Source of the DNA: an uncultured Acetatifactor sp. | GTDB lineage: Bacteria; Bacillota; Clostridia; Lachnospirales; Lachnospiraceae | Direction: 5' to 3' | DNA: 64,000 nucleotides | NCBI GenBank assembly: GCA_934402315.1 | Contig: CAKRTS010000017.1 | Coordinates: 17,365-81,364, forward strand | Part shown: positions 16,611-25,819 of the stretch, piece by piece | Layout: every line of letters begins with the position of its first letter | Position numbering within the stretch: position 1 is the first letter of the stretch | Notes under the pieces: generated by a model | Databases searched by the model: none | What the model saw: only the letters and a program-made list of their open reading frames with translations | What the model was told of the DNA's origin: nothing | Translations under genes and position numbers: made by a program

Positions 16611-17528
16611 ATGCTCTACTTGTCTTCCCTTGATGAAGCGCAGGAAATTATCAAAGCGCTGAGCGCTCCCATGCGGATGGAGATCATGAAAATCATTTAC
16701 GCAACCCCCGGAGTCAGCATGAATTATCTTGCAAAAACTCTCGGACTGACAAACAGCGCCGTCTCCATGCATGTCAGCAAGCTCGTTGCCGCCGGTCTCG
16801 TCCAGATCCAGACCAGCTCCGGCAAACGCGGAACCATGAAGCTGGTCAGCCCCTGTCATGACCGCATTGTCATCGATATGCTCCCCGAGCTTCCAAAGAA
16901 GGAAGAGCATTTTTATCTGGATGACATAAAGATAGGGTATTTTATCGCCTGCAACGTCACTCCGACCTGCGGTCTTTCCACCCCTGAGCATCTGATCGGC
17001 GCGATGGACGACATCAATGCCTTTACCTTCCCGGAGCACTTTGATGCCGGAATCCTCTGGTTTACCAGCGGTTATGTGGAATACGGACTTCCGAACCACC
17101 TTCAGGCAGGGCAGCGTCTGCGCGAGCTGCAGATCTCCTTTGAGATCTCCTCGGAATATCCCGGCTTCAATAAGGATTACCCTTCCGACATTCACTTTTC
17201 CCTGAACCAGACCCCTCTCGGCGTATGGGTGAGCCCCGGCGATTACGGCGACCGCAAGGGACACATCTCTCCGGCGTGGTGGCCTGAAAGTCTCAACCAG
17301 TATGGTCTGCTCAAGACCCTGATTATCAACGCGGAGGGAACCTATATGGACGGCGGTCTCAGGCTCTCCGATGTCACGATCGACGATCTGGGCATCGACT
17401 ACAACAGCCGTATGATCTTCCGCATCGCCGTGCCTCAGGATACAGCCAACTGCGGCGGCTGTACCCTGTTCGGCGAACAGTTCGGAGACTACAATCAGGC
17501 GATCCGCGTCAAGGCTCTGTACGAGTGA
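16611..17528 (+). CDS. ArsR-type HTH regulator with a large C-terminal sensor domain
   Basis: The protein has 305 residues. Residues 8-85 form a winged helix-turn-helix (ALSAPMRMEIMKIIY, then LAKTLGLTNSAVSMHVSKLVAAGLV). The remaining 220 residues form a separate domain, probably beta-rich, with LDDIKIGYF and cysteine-containing CNVTPTCG and CGGC segments. ArsR proteins of about 100 residues lack this domain; longer forms next to glycosidase genes probably sense a sugar. It is divergent from the GH51 gene and likely controls it and itself. A GAGGT site lies seven bases before the ATG. The last 20 bases overlap, tail to tail, the end of the Lsa-type gene. Confidence 0.8.
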   Translation: MLYLSSLDEAQEIIKALSAPMRMEIMKIIYATPGVSMNYLAKTLGLTNSAVSMHVSKLVAAGLVQIQTSSGKRGTMKLVSPCHDRIVIDMLPELPKKEEHFYLDDIKIGYFIACNVTPTCGLSTPEHLIGAMDDINAFTFPEHFDAGILWFTSGYVEYGLPNHLQAGQRLRELQISFEISSEYPGFNKDYPSDIHFSLNQTPLGVWVSPGDYGDRKGHISPAWWPESLNQYGLLKTLIINAEGTYMDGGLRLSDVTIDDLGIDYNSRMIFRIAVPQDTANCGGCTLFGEQFGDYNQAIRVKALYE

Positions 17529-19026
17529 TGTCTACAATTCTCGTCGCAACCTTCGCCCCAAACACAGTGTCGTGCTCGACAAGCAGCATGGTCGGCTGAT
17601 ATTTCAGTATCAGCTGTTCCAGCTGCATACGCGAAAATACATCAATAAAGTTCAACGGCTCATCCCAGATATAAAGATGTGCCGGGGTCAGCAGGCTTGT
17701 CGCCAGCAGAACCTTTTTCTTCTGTCCCTCGGAATATTCTTCCATCCGCTTGTCAAACTGCGTCCGCTCGAAATCAAGCTGACGCAGGAGCGCCTTCAGC
17801 ATACTTTCATCCAGACCATGCATCCTTGCATAATCCTTCAGCCCGCCGGACAGCCCGGAGGTATCCTGATTGACATAGGATATCCGCAGTCCCGCCGGAA
17901 TCTCCAGTCTTCCGCTGGTCTCCGCATTGCCGGCATTTCCAAGCACCGCCTTGATGAAGCTGGACTTTCCACAGCCGTTTGCGCCGCGCAGCAGAACACG
18001 CTCTCCCCTGTGAAGCTCGAACCGGAAATCCTGCAGCACCGCTTTTCCCTCATACCGCAGTCCGAAATCCTGCGCTACAATATATAGCTCCTTGTGAAAT
18101 TCCTGCGGCATCAGCTTGAGATCCACCGGATTCTCAATATCCTTCAGCAGTCCTTCCTTTTCCGCAATTTCATCATTAAGTCTGCGCTCTGTGTTCTTGA
18201 CACGCTTCTGCATAGCCTTTGTCTTTGCGCCAATGTATGCCCGTGTATCAATACATCTGTCCGGCTCCTTCCGCGGGTCAAAGCCGATCTTCGTCTTCTC
18301 GTTTTTGTCTGCCCATCTGTCTATGCGGTCCGCAGCTGCCCTCAGCTTGCCGATCTCCTTCAGATGCTTTTCGTTCTCGGCGCGGTTAAAGTTATCCGTT
18401 CTCTCCTTATTTTCCCACCAGCTTGAAAAGTTGCCCTTCTCTACGCCGATCGACTTCCGGTTCAATACGAGAACGTGATCGATGCAGGCATCCAGAAGCT
18501 CTCTGTCATGTGAAACAAGGATGAATCCTTTCTTGGATCGGAGATACTCCTTTACCACCTGTCTTGCCTCAACGTCAAGATGGTTCGTCGGCTCATCCAC
18601 CAGCAGGAAGAAGTTCTCCTGCGAGAACAGGAGCGCCAGCATCGCCTTCGTCCGTTCCCCATGACTCAGGGTGCAAAAGGGTCTGTACAGACATTCTGCG
18701 TCCAGTTCCAGCTGATCCAGCTCCCGGAGCACCTTCCACATCTCGCAGCCGGGGCGCAGCTGTTCAAACAGCTCCGCGGCCGCAAGCCCCTCCTGCCCCT
18801 TTTCTATTTCATAGGGGAAATAGTCAAACGCTGCCGATGCCCTGATACTCCCCTGATATTCCTGCTTTCCCTGTAAAAGCCGCAGAAAAGTCGTCTTTCC
18901 TTTGCCGTTTCTGCCGATGAAACCGAGCTTCCAGTCCGTGTCGAGCTGGAACGAAACATTCTCAAAAATATTGTCATAGCTGCCCTCATAGCTGAAGGTC
19001 AGATTTGATACTGTAATTTGTGACAT
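17509..19026 (-). CDS. Lsa-type ABC-F ribosomal protection protein
   Basis: The protein has 505 residues, with AAGGAGGG seven bases before the ATG. It has two ATP-binding domains and no membrane segment. First: GRNGKGKTT, LSHGERTK, LLVDEPTNHLD. Second: GANGCGKSS, YSEGQKKK, and WDEPLNFID in place of the usual DEPTNxLD, which marks the Lsa/Vga/Msr branch. The N-terminal SNLTFSYEGSYDNIFENVSF is characteristic of Lsa proteins. Members displace lincosamides, pleuromutilins and streptogramin A from the ribosome, but which drugs this one affects cannot be read from sequence. The linker is long and basic. A leader with a short ORF and inverted repeats precedes it, as for other antibiotic-induced ABC-F genes. 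Confidence 0.85.
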   Translation of the reverse strand: MSQITVSNLTFSYEGSYDNIFENVSFQLDTDWKLGFIGRNGKGKTTFLRLLQGKQEYQGSIRASAAFDYFPYEIEKGQEGLAAAELFEQLRPGCEMWKVLRELDQLELDAECLYRPFCTLSHGERTKAMLALLFSQENFFLLVDEPTNHLDVEARQVVKEYLRSKKGFILVSHDRELLDACIDHVLVLNRKSIGVEKGNFSSWWENKERTDNFNRAENEKHLKEIGKLRAAADRIDRWADKNEKTKIGFDPRKEPDRCIDTRAYIGAKTKAMQKRVKNTERRLNDEIAEKEGLLKDIENPVDLKLMPQEFHKELYIVAQDFGLRYEGKAVLQDFRFELHRGERVLLRGANGCGKSSFIKAVLGNAGNAETSGRLEIPAGLRISYVNQDTSGLSGGLKDYARMHGLDESMLKALLRQLDFERTQFDKRMEEYSEGQKKKVLLATSLLTPAHLYIWDEPLNFIDVFSRMQLEQLILKYQPTMLLVEHDTVFGAKVATRIVDITRTEP

Positions 19027-19165
19027 AAAATTCCCTCCTTTTCCGTTGCCAAAAAGAGAGAGATTACACCCTTACACCGATAAATGGGCACAAAAATAAG
19101 GCGGATGTGCGGCATAATCCACTTTTGGCAACATGAAAAACGAAGATTCCGCCTTTCCGGCTTCC
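19027..19165 (-). promoter_or_regulatory. Attenuator-like leader of the Lsa-type gene
   Basis: Ten-base arms GTTGCCAAAA (19123-19132, minus strand) and TTTTGGCAAC (19045-19054) can pair; the second arm ends a few bases before the ribosome site of the Lsa-type gene. Within the loop, GGAT/ATCC and an upstream GGCGGA with TCCGCC followed by TTATTTTT could form an alternative, terminator-like hairpin. A 20-codon ORF covers the interval. This layout fits translation-controlled attenuation. Confidence 0.5.
19072..19134 (-). CDS. Putative 20-residue leader peptide of the Lsa-type gene
   Basis: The peptide is MLPKVDYAAHPPYFCAHLSV, ending 45 bases before the Lsa-type start. Its coding sequence covers one arm of the long inverted repeat, so stalling of a ribosome on it would free the downstream ribosome site. 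Its own ribosome site is weak (GGCGG, 12-13 bases away). A longer overlapping frame of 42 codons in the same region is an alternative. The role is inference from layout. Confidence 0.4.
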   Translation of the reverse strand: MLPKVDYAAHPPYFCAHLSV

Positions 19166-19387
19166 ATCCCCGCTACTTAACCGTTTCATGTTCTCAAAAG
19201 TTGACTATCTCCGCACTCCAGCCTCCGCGCTATGTCTGTATTTTCAGCGCCGTCACCCCTGCATAGCCTGTGGTTTTCCACGTTACCGACCGTGATTTGT
19301 ATGTCCGCAGCGCTGCGCCGAATCTTTTCATACGGTAAATATACCATAATTATTCATTTTGTGCTATACTCTTTTTAAAGAAATTTT

Positions 19388-19425
19388 AGGTGTCTTGCGC
19401 AACGTCACTTGAGCAACAAACACCT
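19388..19425 (+). repeat. Short hairpin derivative of the dispersed repeat in the GH2 leader
   Basis: AGGTGT and ACACCT close a 38-base hairpin that contains TTGCGCAACGTCACTT, the end motif of the larger dispersed repeats at 8 kb and 27.8 kb. It lies in the 5' leader, 28 bases before the GH2 start and after a TATACT -10 box (19365-19370). Confidence 0.55.
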
Positions 19426-19453
19426 AAAGGAAATTTTCAAAGCGAGGATTTTT

Positions 19454-21322
19454 ATGAGAATCAAGGATGCTGTTTCCAATTTGCAGAAAAGCCACCCGGA
19501 GGATGCGCTTCATCCGCTTTCTACCTCATGGGGTGAACAAATCATAAAGGCTGACACGGAGTCCGTCTGGCAGGAATATCCAAGACCCCAGCTGGAACGC
19601 GACAATTACCGTATGCTCAACGGAAAGTGGAGCTGCTGGTTCGCTCCGGTCACAGACGACCATCTCATGCCTCTGAAGGGAGAAATTCTGGTTCCCTTTT
19701 CTCCCGAAGCCCTGCTCTCCGGCGTCGACAGGCAGCTGCAGCCCGATGAATATTTATGGTACGAGCGTTCCGTCAGCTTTACCGCGGATGAACTGGCACG
19801 CAAGACCAAGGGGCAGCGCTGTATACTCCACTTCGGAGCCGTGGATCAGCAGGCGGTAGTCTATTGCAACGGTCAGGAGGCGGTCTCCCACACCGGGGGT
19901 TATCTCCCCTTTGAAGCAGATATTACGAATTACGTCTCTGACGAACCGATGCTTCTGCAGGTGCGCGTCCGCGACGTAAGCGACACCTCCTGGTATACCC
20001 GCGGAAAACAGACCTTAAAGCGGGGCGGCATGTTCTACACCGCCCAGAGCGGTATCTGGCAGAGCGTGTGGTACGAGTGGGTGCCTGAAAATTATATCCG
20101 TAAGATGAAGATCACCCCGGATGCCGACCACGGTGCTGTCTCCATTGAGCTATGCTCGGAAAAAGAATTTTCTTCCATTTCCTGTACTGTATATAAGGCG
20201 ACGACAAACTTTGTGGCATCCACCGACGCTGTATCCCATTCTCTCCCCGGGGAGCGCACCATTGCCCTGATCGGAGTGTCTGTACAGCGCGAGTCCTCCT
20301 CGCCGAATGTCCTGCGGCTGGTTCTCCCAGAGGATGCCGTTCATCTCTGGACACCGGAGCAGCCCTATCTCTACAGCTTTACCATCATTGCGGACAATGA
20401 CCGGATTCACGGCTACTTTGCACTGCGCAGCTTCACGGTCGAGCCCGACGAAAACGGCACTCTCCGGTTCTGCCTGAACCACACTCCGTATTTCCTTCAC
20501 GGGCTGCTGGATCAGGGCTACTGGCCGGACGGGCTGATGACCGCCCCCTGCGACGAGGCATTTATCTATGACATTGATCTGGCGAAAAAAACAGGCTTTA
20601 ATATGCTGCGCAAGCACATTAAGGTCGAGCCGATGCGCTGGTACTACCATTGCGACCGTCTCGGAATGATTGTCTGGCAGGACATGGTGAACGGCGGAAC
20701 TGCCTACCATATGCCCCTGCTATGCTATCTTCCCACCATATTCCCCAACATCGGAATTCACACACGCGATTCGCATTACAAGCTCTTCTCGCGCGCAGAG
20801 GAGGAAGGACGTCTGGCGTGGGAACAGGAATGCATGGATATGATAGAGCATCTGTACAGCGTGCCGTCCATCGCCGTCTGGGTTCCCTTCAACGAGGGCT
20901 GGGGACAGTTTGATGCCGCCAGAATTGCCAAGAATGTGAAAGAGAAAGATCCCACCCGCCCGGTCGATCATGCCAGCGGCTGGTTCGACCAGAAGGCCGG
21001 CGATTTCAAGAGCATTCACAATTACTTCCGCACACTGAAGGTGAAGTCCGACAAAAAACGTGCCTTTGTCATCAGCGAATACGGCGGCTATGCCTGCCAT
21101 ATCCCCGGTCACTCCTCCGTAGACCGGATCTACGGCTATCGCAAGTATGCCAACCCGGAGGAATTGACCACCGCCTACCGGCAGCTGCTTGAAAAGCAGC
21201 TCTTCCCGCTGGTTGACAAGGGCTTAAGCGGTGCCGTATATACACAGCTTTCCGACGTGGAGGAGGAAGTGAACGGTCTGGTAACCTATGACCGGAAGAT
21301 TGTTAAAATACAAATGACGTGA
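19454..21322 (+). CDS. GH2 family glycoside hydrolase (beta-galactosidase/glucuronidase-like)
   Basis: The protein has 622 residues from the ATG at 19454 with CGAGGA six bases upstream; no signal peptide. The N-terminal sugar-binding domain (NYRMLNGKWSCWF; RSVSFTADEL; LHFGAVDQQAVVYCNGQ) and an immunoglobulin-like domain precede the TIM barrel. The acid/base is E481 in FNEGWGQF and the probable nucleophile E542 in ISEYGG. It lacks the extra C-terminal domains of LacZ and is short for the family. Such proteins are a common unnamed GH2 branch in gut Firmicutes; the substrate is not predictable. It likely acts in the cytoplasm on imported glycans and is transcribed alone, with a convergent gene following. 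Confidence 0.85.
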   Translation: MRIKDAVSNLQKSHPEDALHPLSTSWGEQIIKADTESVWQEYPRPQLERDNYRMLNGKWSCWFAPVTDDHLMPLKGEILVPFSPEALLSGVDRQLQPDEYLWYERSVSFTADELARKTKGQRCILHFGAVDQQAVVYCNGQEAVSHTGGYLPFEADITNYVSDEPMLLQVRVRDVSDTSWYTRGKQTLKRGGMFYTAQSGIWQSVWYEWVPENYIRKMKITPDADHGAVSIELCSEKEFSSISCTVYKATTNFVASTDAVSHSLPGERTIALIGVSVQRESSSPNVLRLVLPEDAVHLWTPEQPYLYSFTIIADNDRIHGYFALRSFTVEPDENGTLRFCLNHTPYFLHGLLDQGYWPDGLMTAPCDEAFIYDIDLAKKTGFNMLRKHIKVEPMRWYYHCDRLGMIVWQDMVNGGTAYHMPLLCYLPTIFPNIGIHTRDSHYKLFSRAEEEGRLAWEQECMDMIEHLYSVPSIAVWVPFNEGWGQFDAARIAKNVKEKDPTRPVDHASGWFDQKAGDFKSIHNYFRTLKVKSDKKRAFVISEYGGYACHIPGHSSVDRIYGYRKYANPEELTTAYRQLLEKQLFPLVDKGLSGAVYTQLSDVEEEVNGLVTYDRKIVKIQMT

Positions 21323-21341
21323 CCATCCGGCCACGTCATTT
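21312..21341. terminator. Hairpin between convergent GH2 and coat-protein genes
   Basis: A perfect 10-base stem AAATGACGTG/CACGTCATTT overlaps the GH2 stop codon. T-runs are weak on both sides, so it is a likely but not certain bidirectional terminator. Confidence 0.6.
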
Positions 21342-21356
21342 GCATTTCTGATTACT

Positions 21357-21815
21357 CTATGACATTCCATTTACTGTCTTGTACTTATAAAGCATTTCTG
21401 CATGGTTCTGCTCCTCGATCTGGATATCTGCCAGCAGCTTGCGAAGGCTGCTCTCTCCGAAATTGAAGACATTCGTGTTGTACTCGCCGGAGACCAGCTT
21501 CTCCGTACCGATACAATCTGTCGCAAGAAACGCATCATGCTGCTTGTCCTCAGAATTCGTCATACCGGAATAGGTTGCCTTGGGCTCATATTCCTTTCCG
21601 TCGGAATCGTTGCAGTTGCAGGTCGGCACCGTACCCTCCAACACCTTGCCCAGAGACTCGTAGTGCTCCCTCTCCTTGCTCTGCAAGGTCTGGAAAAGGC
21701 TCTTTAATTCAGGGTCTCTCGCCTGCTCTGCATATTTTCCGTACTTCTCCACACAGCTCTTTTCCTGTGTCTGCAAATCCTGGATTGCTGTCCGTTCCTT
21801 CTCTTTTAAAATCAT
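21357..21815 (-). CDS. CotF-like spore coat protein (ferritin-like fold)
   Basis: The protein has 152 residues. The ATG at 21815 lies nine bases from AGGAAAGG; the ATG three codons upstream touches that site and is less likely. Helical segments ILKEKERTAIQDLQTQEKSC, LQSKEREHYESLGKVLEG and LLADIQIEEQNHAEMLYKY form the four-helix ferritin-like core of the CotF/coat family, with Glu and His residues spaced as in metal-binding members. A Cys-Asn-Cys lies in the mid-region loop. These proteins sit in the spore coat or are made late in sporulation. The gene supports a spore-forming host. Confidence 0.75.
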   Translation of the reverse strand: MILKEKERTAIQDLQTQEKSCVEKYGKYAEQARDPELKSLFQTLQSKEREHYESLGKVLEGTVPTCNCNDSDGKEYEPKATYSGMTNSEDKQHDAFLATDCIGTEKLVSGEYNTNVFNFGESSLRKLLADIQIEEQNHAEMLYKYKTVNGMS

Positions 21816-21898
21816 CGCGCTCATCCTTTCCTGAAAAACTATCTTTTACAAAGATATATTTGACAGGAAAAAAAGCTTTTATTCCGTCTTCGCAAAGA

Positions 21899-24127
21899 TT
21901 ATTTTCTTTCATCCAGATAAAGCTGTATCCGGTTGTCTATCGCCCTGACAACATCCTGTGCCTTTCTGGCATCCGAAAAATAGCTCTCTGCTTCCTCCCA
22001 TATAATGTCAAAAAGAACAGTGTCACCTTTATCCGGCAGACAGCTCTCCATAAATGCCTTGTATTCCTCCACATAGGTGCTGCCATCTGCCTTACCCGGC
22101 AGCAGTCCCAGCCCTTCCCACATATATTGTTCAACGTATTCATTATACTGCACGGTTACATCCGTAATATCCTTCCGCACACTGAGACTATTCTTGAATT
22201 CCGCCTGATTCTCAAGCGAAAGCATATATTCCAGAAATGCTTTTATCGCTGTCTTTTCCTGTGCATTCCTGTTTACCGCAAGAATTCCTCCCACCGAGAA
22301 ATAATTGCCGCTTCCCTCCTCCACCGGACAACCGACTGCATGTCCCGCACCGTCAATGTCCGAGAGTATTCTAAAGAAGAAATCTGCCCTATTGAACGGA
22401 TAGTTCATCGCAAGATAGCTTCCCTCACGGACGCGCGCCGCTCCGTCCACTCCGCCTGAACCGGCATTGCCATTTCCGCTGTACTTTTTCACCAGCTCCA
22501 GAACCGCTGCAAAATCATTCTCCTCGAACCGGCTCTCTCCGCTCTCAAGGTCGATAAATTTTGACCGCTCAAGATCAATTCCAATCAGACTGTACAGCGT
22601 GTTGTATAAATCCATGTCTCTCGTCGGGTAGGTGAACAGTCCCTGCAAATCCTTCTTTTCGTCAGTCAGCCTGAGAATATCGTCGAGCGACCAGCCCTCC
22701 CCGTCCCATGTCTGTCCGCTGGTAAAAAGAGTTCTGACACCTGAAGAAATACCGGGGACAATTCCCAGAAGCGTCCCGTCAAGTTCGCCAAGGCTCTTCA
22801 CATTCGGAAGCAGCTTATCCATGACGGAGGCATCCACAAATTCTTCCAGATCCGCCAATGCCCCCATGTCGGCAAGCGCCGTGAAATCTTCATAGGAGAG
22901 ATACAGCAGATCAGGCCCCCCCCCATTCACAATATCTGCCATAATCCGGTTGCGGTAGCTGTCCGTGTCGGCCCCCGGCTCCTGCATATCTACCGAGTAT
23001 TGCGGATAGACCTGGTTAAACCGTGTAACACCACTCTTGAAATCACTGTTTCCATCACAGAGCATTGCAAGCTGTATCGGCGCCTCCTCTACGTTTTCTG
23101 AGAAGGTCATCACATATTCTTTTTTCAGAGTACCCACATACAGCCAGACATCACCATTTTCACCCGCCAGAAGGCAAAGTCTGTCAGTCTGCGGGGAAAT
23201 ACCGATGTTTGCAAAGGAGAACAGCGTCTCTCTGCTGCCATCCTCCACATTCCAGCAATTCAGTTTCTCCTGTGCGATATAGAACAGCTGCTGCCCCGAC
23301 ATTCCGCAGAGGAGAGTCACCGTCTCCTGCGGCAGCACAGCGCGTTCCTTCCATGTACCAGATTCCCCGTCAAAGGTAATCAGCTTTGTATCCCCTGTTC
23401 CCTCGTCCGTCACCGGAAAGATCACTTCACCGCTTCCGCTCTTCACGGGAGCACCTATGCTTCTTCCTTCACCTCCACAGGAGTAGGTTCCTGCTGTTTT
23501 CCCCTCTGCATCGAACGAGAGGCATTCCTGTCCATTCCCCGAAACCACAAAATAGTAACCGTCACTGTATCGGAACACAGGATTTCCTTCGGCATCTGCG
23601 AGCTTCTCCTCCGGGCGTATTTCCGTCTGCAGAGCACCGCTCCGGTCGGTATTCACAATCCGATATTCTCCGGATGTCTCCCCTGCCTCAATCAGGAAGC
23701 TCATGCCGCTTTCCGAAAGGTCAAAACCGACCACTGTTTCATCGGTCAGGTTCCAGTCCCCCAGAGGTAATTCCACCGTTGTCTTTTCAAAATCCGGGAC
23801 GGCATAGCGCTCCAGAAAACATTGATAACCGGAATCCATATAAAAGCTTCTCAGGACGTAAAAACCATCCTGTCCGGCAAGTGTGCGCGGTGTTATGGTA
23901 TATTCCGCATTTTCCGGTTTCAACACCTCGAGTCCGCCATAGTTCGCCGGGCGCAGCCGGTTCGTCTCCTGTCTCTCTGCCGCCGGAAACATTTCGTCAC
24001 TGTTCTGTGTTTTCTTCCCGTCCTGACTCTCCGTGTCTGTATTTGTCGTTGTCCCTTCCGCCCCACAGCCGGAAAATGTCAGCAGCGCTGCCGCCAGTGC
24101 AGCCAGAATTCTCATCCCTTTTTTCAT
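21899..24127 (-). CDS. Large lipoprotein: beta-propeller-like region joined to an extracellular solute-binding domain
   Basis: The protein has 742 residues, AAGGAG seven bases before the ATG. Signal peptide with lipobox FSGC (Cys about residue 21). Residues about 60-350 are beta-rich with repeated hydrophobic strands and short turns, like a propeller, with no clear family. Residues about 360-730 match the family 1 solute-binding fold: LAMLCDGNSDFKSGVTRFNQVYP, GGGPDLLYLSYEDFTALADMG, then a GGILAVNRNAQEK segment and KAFLEYMLS helices. It would sit on the outer face of the membrane. No permease or ATPase gene is adjacent, so the partner is elsewhere or it is a sensor. Size is about 300 residues above the usual for solute-binding proteins. 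Confidence 0.75.
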   Translation of the reverse strand: MKKGMRILAALAAALLTFSGCGAEGTTTNTDTESQDGKKTQNSDEMFPAAERQETNRLRPANYGGLEVLKPENAEYTITPRTLAGQDGFYVLRSFYMDSGYQCFLERYAVPDFEKTTVELPLGDWNLTDETVVGFDLSESGMSFLIEAGETSGEYRIVNTDRSGALQTEIRPEEKLADAEGNPVFRYSDGYYFVVSGNGQECLSFDAEGKTAGTYSCGGEGRSIGAPVKSGSGEVIFPVTDEGTGDTKLITFDGESGTWKERAVLPQETVTLLCGMSGQQLFYIAQEKLNCWNVEDGSRETLFSFANIGISPQTDRLCLLAGENGDVWLYVGTLKKEYVMTFSENVEEAPIQLAMLCDGNSDFKSGVTRFNQVYPQYSVDMQEPGADTDSYRNRIMADIVNGGGPDLLYLSYEDFTALADMGALADLEEFVDASVMDKLLPNVKSLGELDGTLLGIVPGISSGVRTLFTSGQTWDGEGWSLDDILRLTDEKKDLQGLFTYPTRDMDLYNTLYSLIGIDLERSKFIDLESGESRFEENDFAAVLELVKKYSGNGNAGSGGVDGAARVREGSYLAMNYPFNRADFFFRILSDIDGAGHAVGCPVEEGSGNYFSVGGILAVNRNAQEKTAIKAFLEYMLSLENQAEFKNSLSVRKDITDVTVQYNEYVEQYMWEGLGLLPGKADGSTYVEEYKAFMESCLPDKGDTVLFDIIWEEAESYFSDARKAQDVVRAIDNRIQLYLDERK

Positions 24128-24173
24128 TGATTTCTCCTTCTTGTTGAATTCTATCGCATCCTCCGCTCAGCCG

Positions 24174-25643
24174 TCAGCTTCTCTGCTTGGATATTTCGAT
24201 CAGCTTCTGCATGCGGCTTGTGATTTTGCCCAGCACATTTGAATTTTCCTCCTGGGCTGCCATAGTCTCATTCGCATGGGCGGACGCTTCCTCCGAAATT
24301 GCAGAAATCGTCTCTATTGAATCCACAATGCGCTCATTGGCTGCCTTTAATTCGCTGATATTTGTGCTCAGCTTTTCCACGTTTTCCCGAATTTCAAGCG
24401 TATTGTTCCGAATCTGACTGAAATTCTCTGCCGTGTGCTCCGTTGACTGCTTCTCGTCATCGATTGCCGCAATCATTTCGCGCACGACCGTCACCACCTC
24501 ATTGATCGCAACGGATAAGTTACCGATCAGGTCTGTAATGTGCACGGTTGCCGTCTTTGTCTGCGTCGCCATGCCCGAAATTTCCGTGGCAACGACCGTA
24601 AAGCCCTTTCCTGCCTCACCGGCCCTCGCCGCCTCAATGCTGGCATTCAATGCCAACAGGCTTGTCTTCGAGGTAATGCCGCTAATCAGCTCCACGATCG
24701 AATGCATCTCTTCAATATATTTATCCAGTGTTTCCAGCTTGTCGGCAGCGTCAGAGCCCTTCTCCACAGAATGCTCCACATGAGCCACGAGCGTCTCCAC
24801 CTGCTTGTTTGCCCGCTCCAGGATCTCCATTGTCTGCTTCATATTATTGTCGATCTTTTCCGCCGCACCACTGACAAAATCGACCTTTTGCTGAATCTCC
24901 TCGGTCTGGTGCAGCTGCTTCTGCACCGCTTCTGCAGTCTCGGTCGTTCCGCTGCCGACCTCCGCCATCGCATTCTTTGTCATCCCGGAGGACACGTTCA
25001 ACTTCTCGACCTTTCCGTAAATGTCTTCCATACCTGCCTGCATCTGTTCTGACATTCCGCTAAGCTCCGTCAGCAGGCCCTCCGTCCTGCTCTGCGCCTC
25101 TTTGATGTCATCGAGCTTCTGACGGCTGTTCGCATCCGAGGTCTTTGCCGCATAGATGGAATACACCGCCACAAGCACCATGGCAACGACCTGAACGACT
25201 GCCTCATCTCTTCCCTGATAGCCGAATTTTCTCGTGAGTGCTCCGCCTACTGTCATAATCAGACTCAGGATGATCGTTCCCGCATTGATCTGTATTGAAA
25301 ACTTTACATCATTAAATACCGTCACCAGAAGGATCATAGGAATCACGAGCACATAGATGTTTGCCTCCTCCGTCGTCAGAACCATCACGGAATAAGTAAT
25401 GGCAAAGCCGATTCCCACTGTGTGTTTAATCATGGGTGTCTCTTTGTCCTTCAGAAAGAAAAACCATCCCAGCGCAACAGGCGCCAGCGCCAGCGCGACG
25501 ATCATCACCGAATACAGGATTCCCCGCTCGCCTCTCAGGAAACGCGCTAAGTAGAAAGCTGCTACTATCAATGCCTCTATCGTATGCCCGTACAGAGCTG
25601 TCCTGTTATTTCTCTGCACCTCGCTGATCCTATTATCTCCCAT
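24174..25643 (-). CDS. Methyl-accepting chemotaxis protein
   Basis: The protein has 489 residues from the ATG at 25643 (GGAGCGGG upstream); the start 13 codons earlier lacks a site. Residues about 15-175 contain five to six membrane helices with little periplasmic sequence, so it probably senses within the membrane rather than with an outer domain. The cytoplasmic part is a coiled coil with the signalling tip [19 protein letters not shown], followed by a C-terminal helical arm. No chemotaxis or flagellar genes are nearby, so it is an orphan receptor. It lies 46 bases after the start region of the lipoprotein gene; a promoter at 25712-25740 precedes it. Confidence 0.85.
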   Translation of the reverse strand: MGDNRISEVQRNNRTALYGHTIEALIVAAFYLARFLRGERGILYSVMIVALALAPVALGWFFFLKDKETPMIKHTVGIGFAITYSVMVLTTEEANIYVLVIPMILLVTVFNDVKFSIQINAGTIILSLIMTVGGALTRKFGYQGRDEAVVQVVAMVLVAVYSIYAAKTSDANSRQKLDDIKEAQSRTEGLLTELSGMSEQMQAGMEDIYGKVEKLNVSSGMTKNAMAEVGSGTTETAEAVQKQLHQTEEIQQKVDFVSGAAEKIDNNMKQTMEILERANKQVETLVAHVEHSVEKGSDAADKLETLDKYIEEMHSIVELISGITSKTSLLALNASIEAARAGEAGKGFTVVATEISGMATQTKTATVHITDLIGNLSVAINEVVTVVREMIAAIDDEKQSTEHTAENFSQIRNNTLEIRENVEKLSTNISELKAANERIVDSIETISAISEEASAHANETMAAQEENSNVLGKITSRMQKLIEISKQRS

Positions 25644-25711
25644 TTCCCGCTCCTTCTCCTTTGTTTGGTAATCTGAATACAAAAAACTGATAAATTAGTA
25701 ACCCTTTTCTA

Positions 25712-25740
25712 AATATATCATTGTTCTATCTTTGCTTCAA
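25712..25740 (-). promoter_or_regulatory. Promoter of the chemotaxis receptor gene
   Basis: On the minus strand, TTGAAG and TATATT are separated by 17 bases, about 70 bases before the start at 25643. Confidence 0.6.
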
Positions 25741-25819
25741 GATGTTTTTGTATAGACACCGCATTACTATTGTGAAATAATAAGCTATATCATAGTAAGT
25801 TGGAAAGAACGAGTATATT

